A stretch of 18,083 bases of DNA from an uncultured Collinsella sp. (lineage in GTDB: Bacteria > Actinomycetota > Coriobacteriia > Coriobacteriales > Coriobacteriaceae), in the NCBI GenBank assembly GCA_900542315.1, contig UQMV01000041.1:1-18083 (forward strand). Reading direction: 5' to 3'. The translations under genes were made by a program, and so were the position numbers. Below the pieces are notes generated by a model. It was not told the origin of the DNA. It saw only the letters and a program-made list of their open reading frames with translations, and did no database searches. Shown here one piece after another: positions 12,101 through 18,083 of this stretch (positions are counted from its first letter, which is position 1; each line of letters starts with the position of its first letter).

Positions 12101-12650
12101 TACGGTCGATGGAGACCATGAGCTGGTCGCGCTTGTCGACCTCAAACTCGAGCCAGGCACCGCGGGACGGGATGATCTGGGCCTTGTAGATCTGCTTGCC
12201 CGAATCCATCTCGGAGCTGTAGTACACACCCGGGGAACGGACGAGCTGCGAGACGACGATACGCTCGGTACCGTTGATGATGAAGGTGCCCTGATCGGTC
12301 ATCATGGGGAAGTCGCCCATAAAGACGAGCTGCTCCTTGATCTCGCCGGTCTCCTTGTTGGTGAGACGGACGTCGGTCAGAAGCGGGGCCTGATAGGTCA
12401 TGTCCTTCTCGCGGCACTCCTCGACGGTGTGCGCGGGGTCGCCGAACTGATGCTCGCCGAAGGTAACCTCGAGAACATGGTTCTGGCTCTGGATGGGGCT
12501 GGATTCCTTGAACGCCTCACGAAGGCCCTCGTCCTTAAAACGCTCAAAGGATTCCCTTTGAACAGAGATAAGGTTGGGGAGCTCCATGGCCTCCGGGATT
12601 TTCCCGAAGCTGACGCGCTTGCGCTCAGTGGCAGTGTATGCGTAGGTCAC
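9159..12650 (-). CDS. rpoB: RNA polymerase beta subunit with an atypical fork-loop 2
   Basis: The beta subunit forms one pincer of RNAP and the rifampicin pocket. The 1163-residue product is close to actinobacterial length. The rifampicin region FGSSQLSQFMDQANPL-THKRRLSALGPGGL is intact, with wild-type residues at the classic resistance positions (Asp, His and Ser). The following segment is unusual: residues 409-424 read AGHKSGSSRRTNVPTA where nearly all bacteria have about 8 residues containing RERAGFE. Conserved PIETPEGPN and GDKIAGRHGNKGV motifs follow. The last ~50 residues form an Ala/Asp/Glu-rich tail. The start is GTG at 12650 with AAGGAGG 9 bases upstream. The stop TAG directly abuts the rpoC start region, and the last codons (AAG GAG) supply the rpoC Shine-Dalgarno. 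Confidence 0.98.
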   Translation of the reverse strand: MTYAYTATERKRVSFGKIPEAMELPNLISVQRESFERFKDEGLREAFKESSPIQSQNHVLEVTFGEHQFGDPAHTVEECREKDMTYQAPLLTDVRLTNKETGEIKEQLVFMGDFPMMTDQGTFIINGTERIVVSQLVRSPGVYYSSEMDSGKQIYKAQIIPSRGAWLEFEVDKRDQLMVSIDRKRKQSATMFLRALGIAVTNDDIIELLGNSDVIKRTLERDTALTREDALIEIYRRLRPGEPPTVDASRSLLEGLLFNPQRYDLARVGRYKVNKKLNLTTEEEVTVLTDEDIVATLRYLLSLAAGEQGFKVDDIDHFGNRRIRTVGELVANQFRIGMSRMERVVRERMSSQDIDEITPQSLINIRPIVASIKEFFGSSQLSQFMDQANPLTGLTHKRRLSALGPGGLAGHKSGSSRRTNVPTAVRDVHNSHYSRMCPIETPEGPNIGLIGSLALYARVNEYGFIEAPFRRVENGVATDQIDWMTADEEEKHVIAPANTPLDPKTNEFITTDAEGKLVRPHTVIARTRDFDGSFGAPADVPVEDVDYMDVSPRQMLSVAATLIPFLEHDDAKRTLMGANMQRQAVPLVHPAAPYVGTGMERRAALDSGEVTLAKNAGEVIFADAAKIIVKHAGGMDEYHLAKYQRSNQSTCINHRPLVRVGDTVEQGEPLADGPSTDHGELALGQNLTVAYMPWEGFNYEDGIVVSERLVAEDLLTTINITRHEIDARDTKLGPEEITREIPNLSEDMLANLDEDGIIRIGAEVGPGDILVGKVTPKGESALTAEERLLRAIFGAKAHDVRDTSLKMPHGAYGRVIDVVRFSRENGDDLAPGVNEQVRVYVAQRRKIQQGDKIAGRHGNKGVICNVLPVEDMPYMADGTPIDVILNPLGVPSRMNVGQLLECHLGWAAACGWDTEQADSDKYVPGPFFTATPVFDGAKEDEIAEVIRRANKNMLNKATAAFGDHMRPEFVTQLDERGKTRLFDGRTGEEFREPITVGTSYILKLGHMVDDKIHARSTGPYSLVTQQPLGGKAQFGGQRFGEMEVWALYAYGASNVLQEILTVKSDDTVGRVKTYESIVKGENVPVPGIPESFKVLVKEIRSLALDIEPMHDADEDASAPVTAEETSALDDLAALAGVDADVEAEDAETDEAPEAVAATTTDKE

Positions 12651-12723
12651 CAGGTTTTTCCTCCTTCACGGAAATGCTCGGTGGGTTGGCGAGGCATAGC
12701 TTCGCCAGTTATCGCAACCTAAT

Positions 12724-12751
12724 AGTTTATCAGGTACCGACCGTTGGGCAA
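12724..12751 (-). promoter_or_regulatory. Probable sigma-70 promoter of rpoB-rpoC
   Basis: On the minus strand, TTGCCC (12751-12746), 16 bases, then TAAACT (12729-12724). The predicted start near 12717 gives a 5' leader of about 67 bases before the GTG of rpoB. It supports separate transcription of rpoBC from galU, which ends in a strong terminator upstream. The -35 is only a partial match. Confidence 0.5.
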
Positions 12752-12828
12752 GAAAAGCCTTGACGCGATTGAGTTTTTGGAGTAGCAAAGTTTTTCGACA
12801 GAAAACACGCAGGTAGATGTATGTGTAT

Positions 12829-12842
12829 CGAACATCTGTTCA
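12829..12842. promoter_or_regulatory. LexA-like palindrome CGAACATCTGTTCA
   Basis: GAAC-N4-GTTC matches the centre of the Gram-positive/actinobacterial SOS box (CGAAC, 4 bases, GTTCG) except at the last base and one inner position. It overlaps a second inverted pair, CTGTTCA (12836-12842) and TGAACAG (12854-12860). It lies about 80 bases upstream of the rpoB -35 and downstream of the galU terminator. A chance match is possible. Confidence 0.3.
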
Positions 12843-12883
12843 TATATTTTCTGTGAACAGAGAGCCGACAATCGCAGCTCTTA

Positions 12884-12917
12884 TAAAAAACGGGCGCGAA
12901 CCGAGGTCCGCGCCCGT
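12884..12917 (-). terminator. Intrinsic terminator of galU
   Basis: ACGGGCGCG (about 12890-12898) pairs with CGCGCCCGT (12909-12917) around a 10-base loop. On the minus strand the stem runs into TTTTTTATAAG. It starts about 20 bases after the galU stop and isolates galU from the rpoB promoter. Confidence 0.9.
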
Positions 12918-12937
12918 AAATGTCGATGCCCGAAGGC

Positions 12938-13846
12938 TTACTTGCGCATCAATCCGCCGCGCTCGTCGATGGCATCCCAGAAGGCATCGGCAAAGCGGGG
13001 GTCGCTTGCGGCCATGAGGGCGTTGGTGGCCATCCAGCCAGAGGGAGTGCCGGTGTCGTAGCCCGACAGCGGGTCAATGACGACGGCATACATGGCCTCG
13101 CGGTCGAGCGAACGGGCCATGGCGTCGGTGAGCTGGATCTCGCCGCCCTTGCCGGCCTGCTGATCTGCCAGCAGGTCCATGACCAGCGGGCTCAGCAGGT
13201 AGCGACCGACGATGTACAGATTGGACGGAGCCGCCTCGGGAGCGGGCTTCTCGACCAGACCGCCGATGCGCCAGACAGCGCCCGGCTCTGCATCGGCAAC
13301 GTCCTCGGCACCCTCGAGCGAACCGACGCGCTCACCGGCGATAACGCCGTAGCGGCTGACTTCCTCGGGCGAGCAAGCAGCGACGGCGATAACCGAAGCG
13401 CCACCGTGCTCCTTGGAAACGGCGAGCATCTTGTCGCAGATGTCGCGGTTAGGCACAACGTAGTCGCCCAGAAGAACCAGGAAGTTCTCCCCTGCCACGG
13501 CGTCGGCGGCAGAGCGAATAGCATGGCCGAGGCCCTTGGGCTCGTACTGATAACGGAAGTCGACCGGCATACCGCCAGCGTGGGCGACGGCGTCGGCATA
13601 GGCGTTCTTGCCGCGCTCGCGCAGCAGGTTCTCGAGCGAGCGATCGGGCTGGAAGTAGTTCAGTAGCTCGGGCTTACCGGGAGAAGTAACGATGATGGCA
13701 TCGTCGACCTCCTCGGGATCGAGCGCCTCCTCGACGACGTACTGGATGACGGGCTTGTCGAGCACCGGCAGCATCTCTTTGGGCGTGCACTTGGTGCCAG
13801 GCAGAAAACGCGTGCCAAGACCGGCGGCGGGGATGATTGCTTTCAT
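12938..13846 (-). CDS. galU: UTP--glucose-1-phosphate uridylyltransferase
   Basis: The enzyme makes UDP-glucose from UTP and glucose-1-phosphate in the cytosol, for cell-envelope glycans and galactose interconversion. The 302-residue product has the nucleotidyltransferase signature MKAIIPAAGLGTRFLPGTK then PKEMLPVLDKP, the PKGLGHAI loop, VLLGDYVVP, a GLVEKP segment and GGEIQLTDAM. GTKC replaces the common ATKA in the first loop, a mild variation. ATG at 13846 gives the canonical N-terminus; an in-frame TTG three codons earlier (13855) sits very close to the AAAGGA Shine-Dalgarno and is less likely. It has its own promoter and terminator and sits between rplL and rpoB, which are usually adjacent. 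Confidence 0.96.
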   Translation of the reverse strand: MKAIIPAAGLGTRFLPGTKCTPKEMLPVLDKPVIQYVVEEALDPEEVDDAIIVTSPGKPELLNYFQPDRSLENLLRERGKNAYADAVAHAGGMPVDFRYQYEPKGLGHAIRSAADAVAGENFLVLLGDYVVPNRDICDKMLAVSKEHGGASVIAVAACSPEEVSRYGVIAGERVGSLEGAEDVADAEPGAVWRIGGLVEKPAPEAAPSNLYIVGRYLLSPLVMDLLADQQAGKGGEIQLTDAMARSLDREAMYAVVIDPLSGYDTGTPSGWMATNALMAASDPRFADAFWDAIDERGGLMRK

Positions 13847-13944
13847 GTTATTCAAAGATCCTTTCGCAGGCGCAAGATGCGCCCTGTGCGTGCGGCACGG
13901 CGGCCGCAGACCAAATTGCGATACCCAAGCATCTTACCGCTGGA

Positions 13945-13972
13945 ACTATATGTCGCTACAAGGCAGAGACAA
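13945..13972 (-). promoter_or_regulatory. Probable sigma-70 promoter of galU
   Basis: On the minus strand, TTGTCT (13972-13967), 16 bases, then TATAGT (13950-13945). The start site would be near 13938, giving a leader of about 90 bases. The leader ends with a GGCGCA/TGCGCC hairpin (13869-13883) just upstream of the Shine-Dalgarno, which could affect initiation. The rest of 13973-14101 shows no further structure. Confidence 0.55.
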
Positions 13973-14101
13973 TTCTTCAGCAGGTCAACGCAAATTATTG
14001 CTCGAATGGTGCAATTTTATTGCCCAACGGCAGGGTGCCCGATACGACGCAAATTACAGAACATGGCAGTTTGAGCAACCGATGTCGAGGGACCGAAAAA
14101 C

Positions 14102-14135
14102 AAAAAAGACGGGGCTCGCAATGCGAACCCCGTCT
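14102..14135 (-). terminator. Intrinsic terminator of rplJ-rplL
   Basis: GACGGGGCTCGC and GCGAACCCCGTC form a stem of about 12 bp with one mismatch and a short loop. On the minus strand it is followed by TTTTTTG. It lies about 28 bases past the rplL stop, so rplJL transcription probably ends before galU. Confidence 0.92.
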
Positions 14136-14162
14136 GCAAAGAAATCTGGCGAGAAAGCCTGA

Positions 14163-14540
14163 TTACTTGAGGGTGACAGCAGCGCCAGCAGCCTCGAGCT
14201 TCTCCTTGGCAGCCTCGGCGTCCTCCTTCTTGGCACCCTCGAGAACAGCCTTGGGAGCGCCCTCGACGACCTCCTTGGCCTCCTTCAGGCCAAGGTTGGT
14301 GAGCTCACGGACGGCCTTGATGACCTGGATCTTGTTGTCGCCGAAGCCCTCGAGCACGACGTCAAACTCGGTCTTCTCCTCGGCCTCAGCAGCGCCAGCA
14401 GCGGGAGCGGCGACAACAGCGGCAGGAGCAGCGGCGGAAACGCCGAAGGTGTCCTCGATAGCCTTAACGAGCTCGGAAGCCTCGAGAATGGTCATTTCCT
14501 TAAGAGCATCGATGATCTCATCGGTGGTAAGCTTAGCCAT
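14163..14540 (-). CDS. rplL: 50S ribosomal protein L7/L12
   Basis: L7/L12 is the multicopy stalk protein that recruits translation factors such as EF-G and EF-Tu. The 125-residue product has the N-terminal dimerisation segment (MAKLTTDEIIDALKEMTILE), an Ala/Pro/Gly-rich hinge (about 36-55) and the C-terminal factor-binding domain (FDVVLEGFGDNKIQVIK, then LGLKEAKEVVEG) ending in VTLK. ATG at 14540 is chosen because the family starts MAKLT and an AAAGGA Shine-Dalgarno lies about 8 bases upstream; a longer frame to 14573 would add 11 atypical residues. It is the second gene of rplJ-rplL, separated from rplJ by 102 bases holding three hairpins. Confidence 0.98.
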   Translation of the reverse strand: MAKLTTDEIIDALKEMTILEASELVKAIEDTFGVSAAAPAAVVAAPAAGAAEAEEKTEFDVVLEGFGDNKIQVIKAVRELTNLGLKEAKEVVEGAPKAVLEGAKKEDAEAAKEKLEAAGAAVTLK

Positions 14541-14559
14541 TTCTAAGTCCTTTCGGTTT

Positions 14560-14627
14560 CCGTGCGAATGCACGGAGATCAGTTAAAACACGGCGCGAAT
14601 GCGCCAGGGGTGCGGCGTTGCCGCCGC
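14560..14627 (-). other. Three tandem hairpins in the rplJ-rplL spacer
   Basis: CCGTGC/GCACGG (14560-14575), GGCGC/GCGCC (14592-14605) and GCGGCG/CGCCGC (14612-14627) each form a perfect short stem with a 4-base loop; the first two share the loop ATTC on the transcribed strand. The middle one is followed by TGTTTT, so partial termination or RNA processing is conceivable. Confidence 0.6.
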
Positions 14628-14642
14628 GGGTGAAAACAGCGA

Positions 14643-15164
14643 CTAGGCTGCCTTCTGCTCGGAGACCTGCTGGATCGAACGAGCGAGACCAGAGGAAACG
14701 CCGTTGACGCAGACAGCGATGTCGCGAGCGAAACCGGAGATGAGACCGGCGATCTGGCCGAGAAGCTGATCCTTGGTGGGCAGCTCGGCGATAGCCTTAA
14801 CATCATCAGCGGAAACGGCCTTGCCGTCGGAGATACCGCCCTTGATCTCAAGGACGCCCTTGGACTTAGCGGAGAAGTCCTTAAGGGCCTTAGCGGCCTC
14901 GACCGGCTCGGACTCGTAGAACACATAAGCGACGGGGCCGGCGAGAATCTCGTCGAGCTCGGGCTGCTCCTGGTTCTTGAGAGCGATCTTGACCAGGTTG
15001 TTCTTGTAGACCTTCATCTCGGCGCCGCACTCGCGAAGCTGATGACGCAGCTCCTGAGCCTGCTTAACCGTCAGACCGTTGTAGTTGACGACGAACAGAC
15101 CGGCGTTCTCGGCGATACGGGACTCGATCTCTGCAACCTTGTCGATTTTGTACTGCTGGGGCAT
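14643..15164 (-). CDS. rplJ: 50S ribosomal protein L10
   Basis: L10 anchors L7/L12 dimers to 23S rRNA at the base of the stalk and commonly represses its own operon by binding the mRNA leader. The 173-residue product begins MPQQYKIDKVAEIESRIAE and shows GLFVVNYNGLTVKQ, the YKNNLVKIAL segment of the rRNA-binding domain, and a helical C-terminal tail for L7/L12 binding. The ATG follows a strong GAGGAGGTG site with about 7-base spacing. The upstream leader has a recognisable L10-binding structure and attenuator. rplK and rplA, often upstream, are absent here; an aminotransferase gene takes that position. Confidence 0.98.
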   Translation of the reverse strand: MPQQYKIDKVAEIESRIAENAGLFVVNYNGLTVKQAQELRHQLRECGAEMKVYKNNLVKIALKNQEQPELDEILAGPVAYVFYESEPVEAAKALKDFSAKSKGVLEIKGGISDGKAVSADDVKAIAELPTKDQLLGQIAGLISGFARDIAVCVNGVSSGLARSIQQVSEQKAA

Positions 15165-15229
15165 GAATTACACCTCCTCGAATTCTTTCCGGGCACGGTC
15201 CGCCACAAGGACGTGACGGGGGCATGTCC

Positions 15230-15266
15230 AAAAAGAAAGCCCCCGCGCTGCATGAGCGACGGGGGC
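15230..15266 (-). terminator. Attenuator terminator in the rplJ leader
   Basis: On the minus strand GCCCCCG (15266-15260) pairs with CGGGGGC (15245-15239), followed by TTTCTTTTT. It lies between the L10-binding structure and the rplJ Shine-Dalgarno, so it can stop transcription before the gene. A second CCCCCGTC copy downstream (about 15214-15221) could take part in an alternative pairing. Confidence 0.82.
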
Positions 15267-15286
15267 GAGAAGACATATCTACTCGA

Positions 15287-15359
15287 CCACCTCGGCTGGC
15301 GGGAAGTCCCATTAAGCTCGCGGGCGATGCCCGTTTGCGCCGGCTGTCTCTGGCAGCGG
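15287..15359 (-). promoter_or_regulatory. L10 leader (autoregulatory r-protein binding RNA)
   Basis: The transcribed strand contains, in order, CCAGAGACAGCCGGCGC, a GGGC/GCCC loop, GCGAGCTTAATGGG, and CCGCCAGCCGAGGT. This is the pattern of the L10(L12)4-binding leader known from rplJ operons (Rfam L10_leader). GACAGCCGG and CCGCCAGCCGAGG close the binding helix with its kink-turn-like internal loop. With the terminator just downstream, L10 excess would favour premature termination. The call rests on sequence pattern, not a covariance model. Confidence 0.78.
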
Positions 15360-15380
15360 ATTCGTGCGTGAACCGAAAGT

Positions 15381-15409
15381 ATTATGGCGGGGACCCCGGC
15401 GTCGGTCAA
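15381..15409 (-). promoter_or_regulatory. Sigma-70 type promoter of rplJ-rplL
   Basis: On the minus strand, TTGACC (15409-15404), 17 bases, then CATAAT (15386-15381). The start would be near 15374, just upstream of the L10 leader. Palindrome B ends only about 7 bases upstream of the -35. Confidence 0.72.
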
Positions 15410-15415
15410 CGGGCG

Positions 15416-15599
15416 CGAGGATTCGTACACAAACCCTGCATACGCTCCGACCGGGAGGGGCAGGGCGAGTTTTCCGCTCGGTCAAGTCCTGGGCTCGCAC
15501 GAAGGCCACATTAAGTGGCCTTCGGCTCGTGCGGAATCTACGGAAAACTCGCCCTGCCCCTCCCGGCCGGAGCTACGTTGCCTTTGCTGCGAATCCTCG
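15416..15599. repeat. Palindrome B: nested inverted repeat of about 184 bp upstream of the rplJ promoter
   Basis: The main arms (15445-15476 and 15541-15572) are 32 bases with a single mismatch. The core is GAAGGCCAC (15501-15509), loop ATTAA, GTGGCCTTC (15515-15523). Outer arms CGAGGATTCG (15416-15425) and CGAATCCTCG (15590-15599) share the same centre. Loop, core flanks and overall layout match palindrome A, with changed but still paired stem bases. The stretch 15600-15668 up to the aminotransferase stop shows no other structure, so this element may also end that gene's transcript. Confidence 0.88.
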
Positions 15600-15668
15600 T
15601 GTCCGTTGAGCGACGCGCCCCACTCATAATGCTTGGGTCGGTGGGCTGATGTGTTGCATCCCTGAGGG

Positions 15669-16805
15669 CTACAAGGTTGAAATGAAGGTGGACAGGCGGC
15701 GGAGACCTTCGTCCAGGTCTTTGTCGGAAACGCAGTAGCTGAGGCGGATGTGGCCTTCGGTTCCGAAGCAGTCTCCCGGGACTAGGGCTACGTTTGCTTC
15801 TTTGATGGCTTTGATGCAGAAGTCTTCGCTGGTTAGGCCGAACTTTTTGATGCTCGGGAAAGTATAGAAGGCTCCTGCGGGCTCTACTACGTCGAGGCCC
15901 ATGGCGTTTAAGGCTTCGAGTACGCGCTCGCGGCGGGCTCGGTAGACTTTTAGCATGGGGGTTGGGTCGACGGTGAGGGCTCGGGCTGCGGCGTCCATTT
16001 CGAAGGAGACAGCACTCGATACTAAGTATTGGTGGGCCTTTGCGATCTCGGCGATGACGGGGGTTGCCGCTGCGAGCCAGCCCAGGCGCCAGCCGGTCAT
16101 AGCCCAGGGCTTGGAGAAGCTCTCGATGACTACCGTCTGCTCACGAAGCTCCGGGTGGCGCTGGGCAAAGCGCTCGTAGCCGTCCACGTAGACCAGGCGG
16201 TTGTATACGTCGTCGCAGATCACGTAGATGCCCGTCTGCTCCGCCACGTGTGCCACGGCGTCGAGCGATGCTGCGTTGAGGATGCAGCCCGTGGGGTTGT
16301 TGGGCGAGCAGATGACGATGGCCTTGGTCGCCGGCGTCACGCAAGCACGAAGCGCATCCTCGTCAATCTGAAATTGCGCAGGCTCCGTATCCAAAAAGAC
16401 CGCTTTGGCGTGGTTGGCCACGACGATGCTCTCGTACAGGCCAAAGGCCGGCGTGGGGATAATGACCTCGTCGCCGGGGTTGAGCATGGCCATGAATGTT
16501 GCCGACAGGGCCTCGGTCGCGCCGTCGGTCAGGATGACCTCGTCGGCCGAAAACGTAAGGCCCGCGTCCCCCATGTAGGCAGATAACGCCTCACGCAGGG
16601 CGGGGCGACCGTTGTTGGGCGGATAGTGCGTGTCACCGCGGTCCAGTGCGGCGGTCACCTCGGCACTAATCACATCGGGCGTGGGAAAATCGGGCTCGCC
16701 AAGCGCAAGCGCGATGCACCCCGGGTGCTGGGCGGCGAGCGCGTTGATCCGGCGGATACCGGAGGGCTTGAGCGTGGCAAGCGAGGTATTCATGGGCAGA
16801 CGCAT
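15669..16805 (-). CDS. Pyridoxal-phosphate aminotransferase, class I/II (aspartate-aminotransferase-like)
   Basis: A cytosolic enzyme that moves an amino group between an amino acid and a 2-oxo acid through PLP. The 378-residue product shows fold-type I marks: LALGEPDFPTP (33-43), a THYPPNNGRPALREA segment (59-73), TDGATEALSATF around the PLP phosphate site (93-104), SPNNPTG (167-173), CDDVYNRL with the cofactor-contacting Asp and Tyr (197-204), and SFSKPWAMTGWRLGW with the Schiff-base lysine K232. A C-terminal IRLSYC carries the arginine expected to hold the substrate carboxylate. Substrate is not resolved; aspartate or an aromatic amino acid are both possible. ATG at 16805 follows AAAGGA. 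It is divergent from the next gene (93-base gap) and no simple terminator follows it. Confidence 0.93.
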   Translation of the reverse strand: MRLPMNTSLATLKPSGIRRINALAAQHPGCIALALGEPDFPTPDVISAEVTAALDRGDTHYPPNNGRPALREALSAYMGDAGLTFSADEVILTDGATEALSATFMAMLNPGDEVIIPTPAFGLYESIVVANHAKAVFLDTEPAQFQIDEDALRACVTPATKAIVICSPNNPTGCILNAASLDAVAHVAEQTGIYVICDDVYNRLVYVDGYERFAQRHPELREQTVVIESFSKPWAMTGWRLGWLAAATPVIAEIAKAHQYLVSSAVSFEMDAAARALTVDPTPMLKVYRARRERVLEALNAMGLDVVEPAGAFYTFPSIKKFGLTSEDFCIKAIKEANVALVPGDCFGTEGHIRLSYCVSDKDLDEGLRRLSTFISTL

Positions 16806-16898
16806 GGCGTTCCTTTCGTAAGGGTTGCACTAGGATAGCGCGGCGGGGCGCCACCAGACGGTGTAACCTAAACGGAAACGAGCCGGAAAGGAGATGGC

Positions 16899-17555
16899 AT
16901 GGAGACGACCGCGCGCGGCGACGTACCAAAAACACTGCACACCGTTGCGTATATCAGTATTCCCAATAGCGCCGATCTTGATTTTTTGCTCTGGGACCTG
17001 CAGAATGCCATCGCCGCCTATGCTCAACTTTCCGGCACCGCACTCCCCCGCCCGGTCGACTTGAAGGCAAATGACGCCGGCAGCGTTGCCGATGGCATCG
17101 TGCTGGCCATTGAAGATGTGGCTGACGATGAGACGTTGACAGCCATCGAGCAGGCGCTTGAGCGCTTTGGCGGTACGGGAACGCGCGTCTATGTCGCGAT
17201 TCGAGCCGCACAAGAGGGCACTGAGCAGGCGCGTGGGACCGCCGTTCGCCTGCACAAGGCATGTGAGCGCCATGGCCAATTGTGGTGTGGCGGCGTTGCC
17301 ATCTGCGCCGGCAGCGGCATTGCGGCGCTTCGTCGCTCTCCGCGCATGGGACTCTTGCGGCGACCGTTTTCTGAGGCCATGGACAAGCTCGTGGGCGCCG
17401 TTCGCATGGGATGTTCCGTCGAACACGCGCAAAAGCTCGGTGGTGCCGCAACGGGTGGCGTCGACACCGACGGCATGGTGCGCGCCACGTCTGCACTGCC
17501 CACACCGATCTGGCACGCCGTTATGAGGCATCTTGCCGAGCACTCAAACTGCTAA
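16899..17555 (+). CDS. Conserved-looking protein of unknown function
   Basis: The 218-residue product is not recognised with confidence. It has no signal peptide or clear membrane span. It alternates hydrophobic strands and helices (HTVAYISIP at 14-22, DGIVLAIEDV, RVYVAIRAAQEG, QLWCGGVAICAGSGI) in a way that suggests an alpha/beta fold, loosely like flavodoxin or NAD(P)H-FMN reductase-type proteins; this is only an impression. Later come a basic RRSPRMGLLRRPFSEAMD segment and a Gly-rich LGGAATGGVD. ATG at 16899 has AAGGAG 5 bases upstream. It is the only plus-strand gene. Codon use and composition look native. Its stop overlaps that of the convergent glycosylase gene by 4 bases. Confidence 0.85.
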   Translation: METTARGDVPKTLHTVAYISIPNSADLDFLLWDLQNAIAAYAQLSGTALPRPVDLKANDAGSVADGIVLAIEDVADDETLTAIEQALERFGGTGTRVYVAIRAAQEGTEQARGTAVRLHKACERHGQLWCGGVAICAGSGIAALRRSPRMGLLRRPFSEAMDKLVGAVRMGCSVEHAQKLGGAATGGVDTDGMVRATSALPTPIWHAVMRHLAEHSNC

Positions 17556-18083
17556 ATCGAAAAAGCCTGCCAATCAGCGGCGCCGCTCCACCGCTCAACA
17601 AGCCGCTCCAGGCGCCAGGCGGCATTGGCAGGACTTGTCGAGGGCAGGACGACGGCAGGCAACCCCGTCCGATCTTGCAAGTAGCGTTTGTAGAGTCGCC
17701 CTGCCGTACCGCCGTTACAGACAACGACCTCGATCGACGCGGCATCGGTAATGCGCTCGATATGTGCCGGCACAACGTTGCGGATGCTCGCGTCGCTCGA
17801 GCCCTTAATGTCGCAGCTCTCGATTGCATCCCACAGGGCCACGCCGCCGTTCAGCAGCATGGCCCGCTTGGCGGCAATGGAGGCATCGAGCATCGCGGGC
17901 TCACCGCTTGCCAAAGGATCGCCCTCGTTGGGCGGAACAGGCACACCGAGGCACGCGGCCATCACGCGCCAAAAGCGATTCTGAGGGTTGCCGTAATAAA
18001 AGGAATTGGCGCGCGAAAGCACCGAGGGAAACGACCCGAGCACCAAAACGCGCGAGTGCTCGTCAAACACGGGCTCAAACCCA
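17552..18083 (-). CDS. DNA-deoxyinosine glycosylase (uracil-DNA glycosylase superfamily), N-terminus cut by the window edge
   Basis: Base-excision repair enzyme of the family that removes hypoxanthine (deaminated adenine) from DNA. Family marks are VLVLGSFPSVLSRANSFYYG, then NPQNRFWRVMAACLG near the N-terminus, and LPSTSPANA near the C-terminus. A GTG at 18070 could be read as a start, but the frame stays open to the edge and the extra codons read GFEP, giving GFEPVFDEHSRVLVLGSFPS, which matches the usual start region of such proteins. The real start therefore probably lies outside the window, and the gene is reported as 5'-partial. The stop TAG overlaps the TAA of the convergent gene. A mug-type G/U glycosylase is the nearest alternative. 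Confidence 0.87.
   Translation of the reverse strand, partial: GFEPVFDEHSRVLVLGSFPSVLSRANSFYYGNPQNRFWRVMAACLGVPVPPNEGDPLASGEPAMLDASIAAKRAMLLNGGVALWDAIESCDIKGSSDASIRNVVPAHIERITDAASIEVVVCNGGTAGRLYKRYLQDRTGLPAVVLPSTSPANAAWRLERLVERWSGAADWQAFSI

Noticed and set aside
14541..14573. Longer N-terminus for rplL
   Set aside because: The extra residues are not found in L7/L12, and the Shine-Dalgarno fits the ATG at 14540.
16806..16898. Promoters for the divergent aminotransferase and unknown gene
   Set aside because: A TATCCT is visible on the minus strand, but no -35 at proper spacing could be found, and nothing convincing for the plus strand.

Overview
The window looks like one edge of a draft-assembly contig from a fairly high-GC actinobacterium. 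The best guess is class Coriobacteriia, Collinsella-like. This rests on the actinobacterial character of RpoB and RpoC, including a coiled-coil insertion near the beta-prime N-terminus and stretches such as QLDGGRFAASDLNDLYRR, and on recall of Coriobacteriia proteins; no search was run. The first 49 bases are not genomic: they match the Illumina TruSeq/P5 adapter, and the truncated fusA starts right after them.

Nearly everything is read leftward (minus strand). From right to left: a DNA-deoxyinosine glycosylase cut by the right edge; a plus-strand gene of unknown function; a class I/II aminotransferase; a large palindrome (B); the rplJ promoter, an L10-type leader with an attenuator, and rplJ-rplL with a terminator; galU with its own promoter and terminator; rpoB-rpoC, which abut; a terminator inside a nested inverted repeat; a two-gene ECF sigma / membrane anti-sigma-like cassette with a putative self-recognised promoter; a second large palindrome (A); and rpsL-rpsG-fusA. 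Together these are the rif-type (rplJL, rpoBC) and str-type (rpsL, rpsG, fusA) informational operons. The sigma cassette lies between them and galU lies between rplL and rpoB.

The most unusual observations are four. (1) RpoC carries a C-terminal extension of about 230 residues that includes a helix-hairpin-helix module. It aligns without gaps to the RNA polymerase alpha-subunit C-terminal domain and keeps residues equivalent to E. coli alpha R265, N268, G296 and K298. (2) The RpoB fork-loop 2 segment, normally RERAGFE, is replaced by a different and longer loop, about 8 residues longer. (3) Two palindromes of about 190 bp share a core hairpin with an ATTAA loop and compensatory stem changes, and each sits just upstream of a ribosomal-protein promoter. 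(4) An 18-base repeat in opposite orientations brackets the ECF cassette. Smaller points include Arg at the S12 position 88 where most bacteria have Lys, TTG/GTG starts on core genes, and in-frame abutment of rpoB and rpoC.

All functional statements come from reading translations and motifs by eye. Homology searches, folding programs and comparative genomics were not available.
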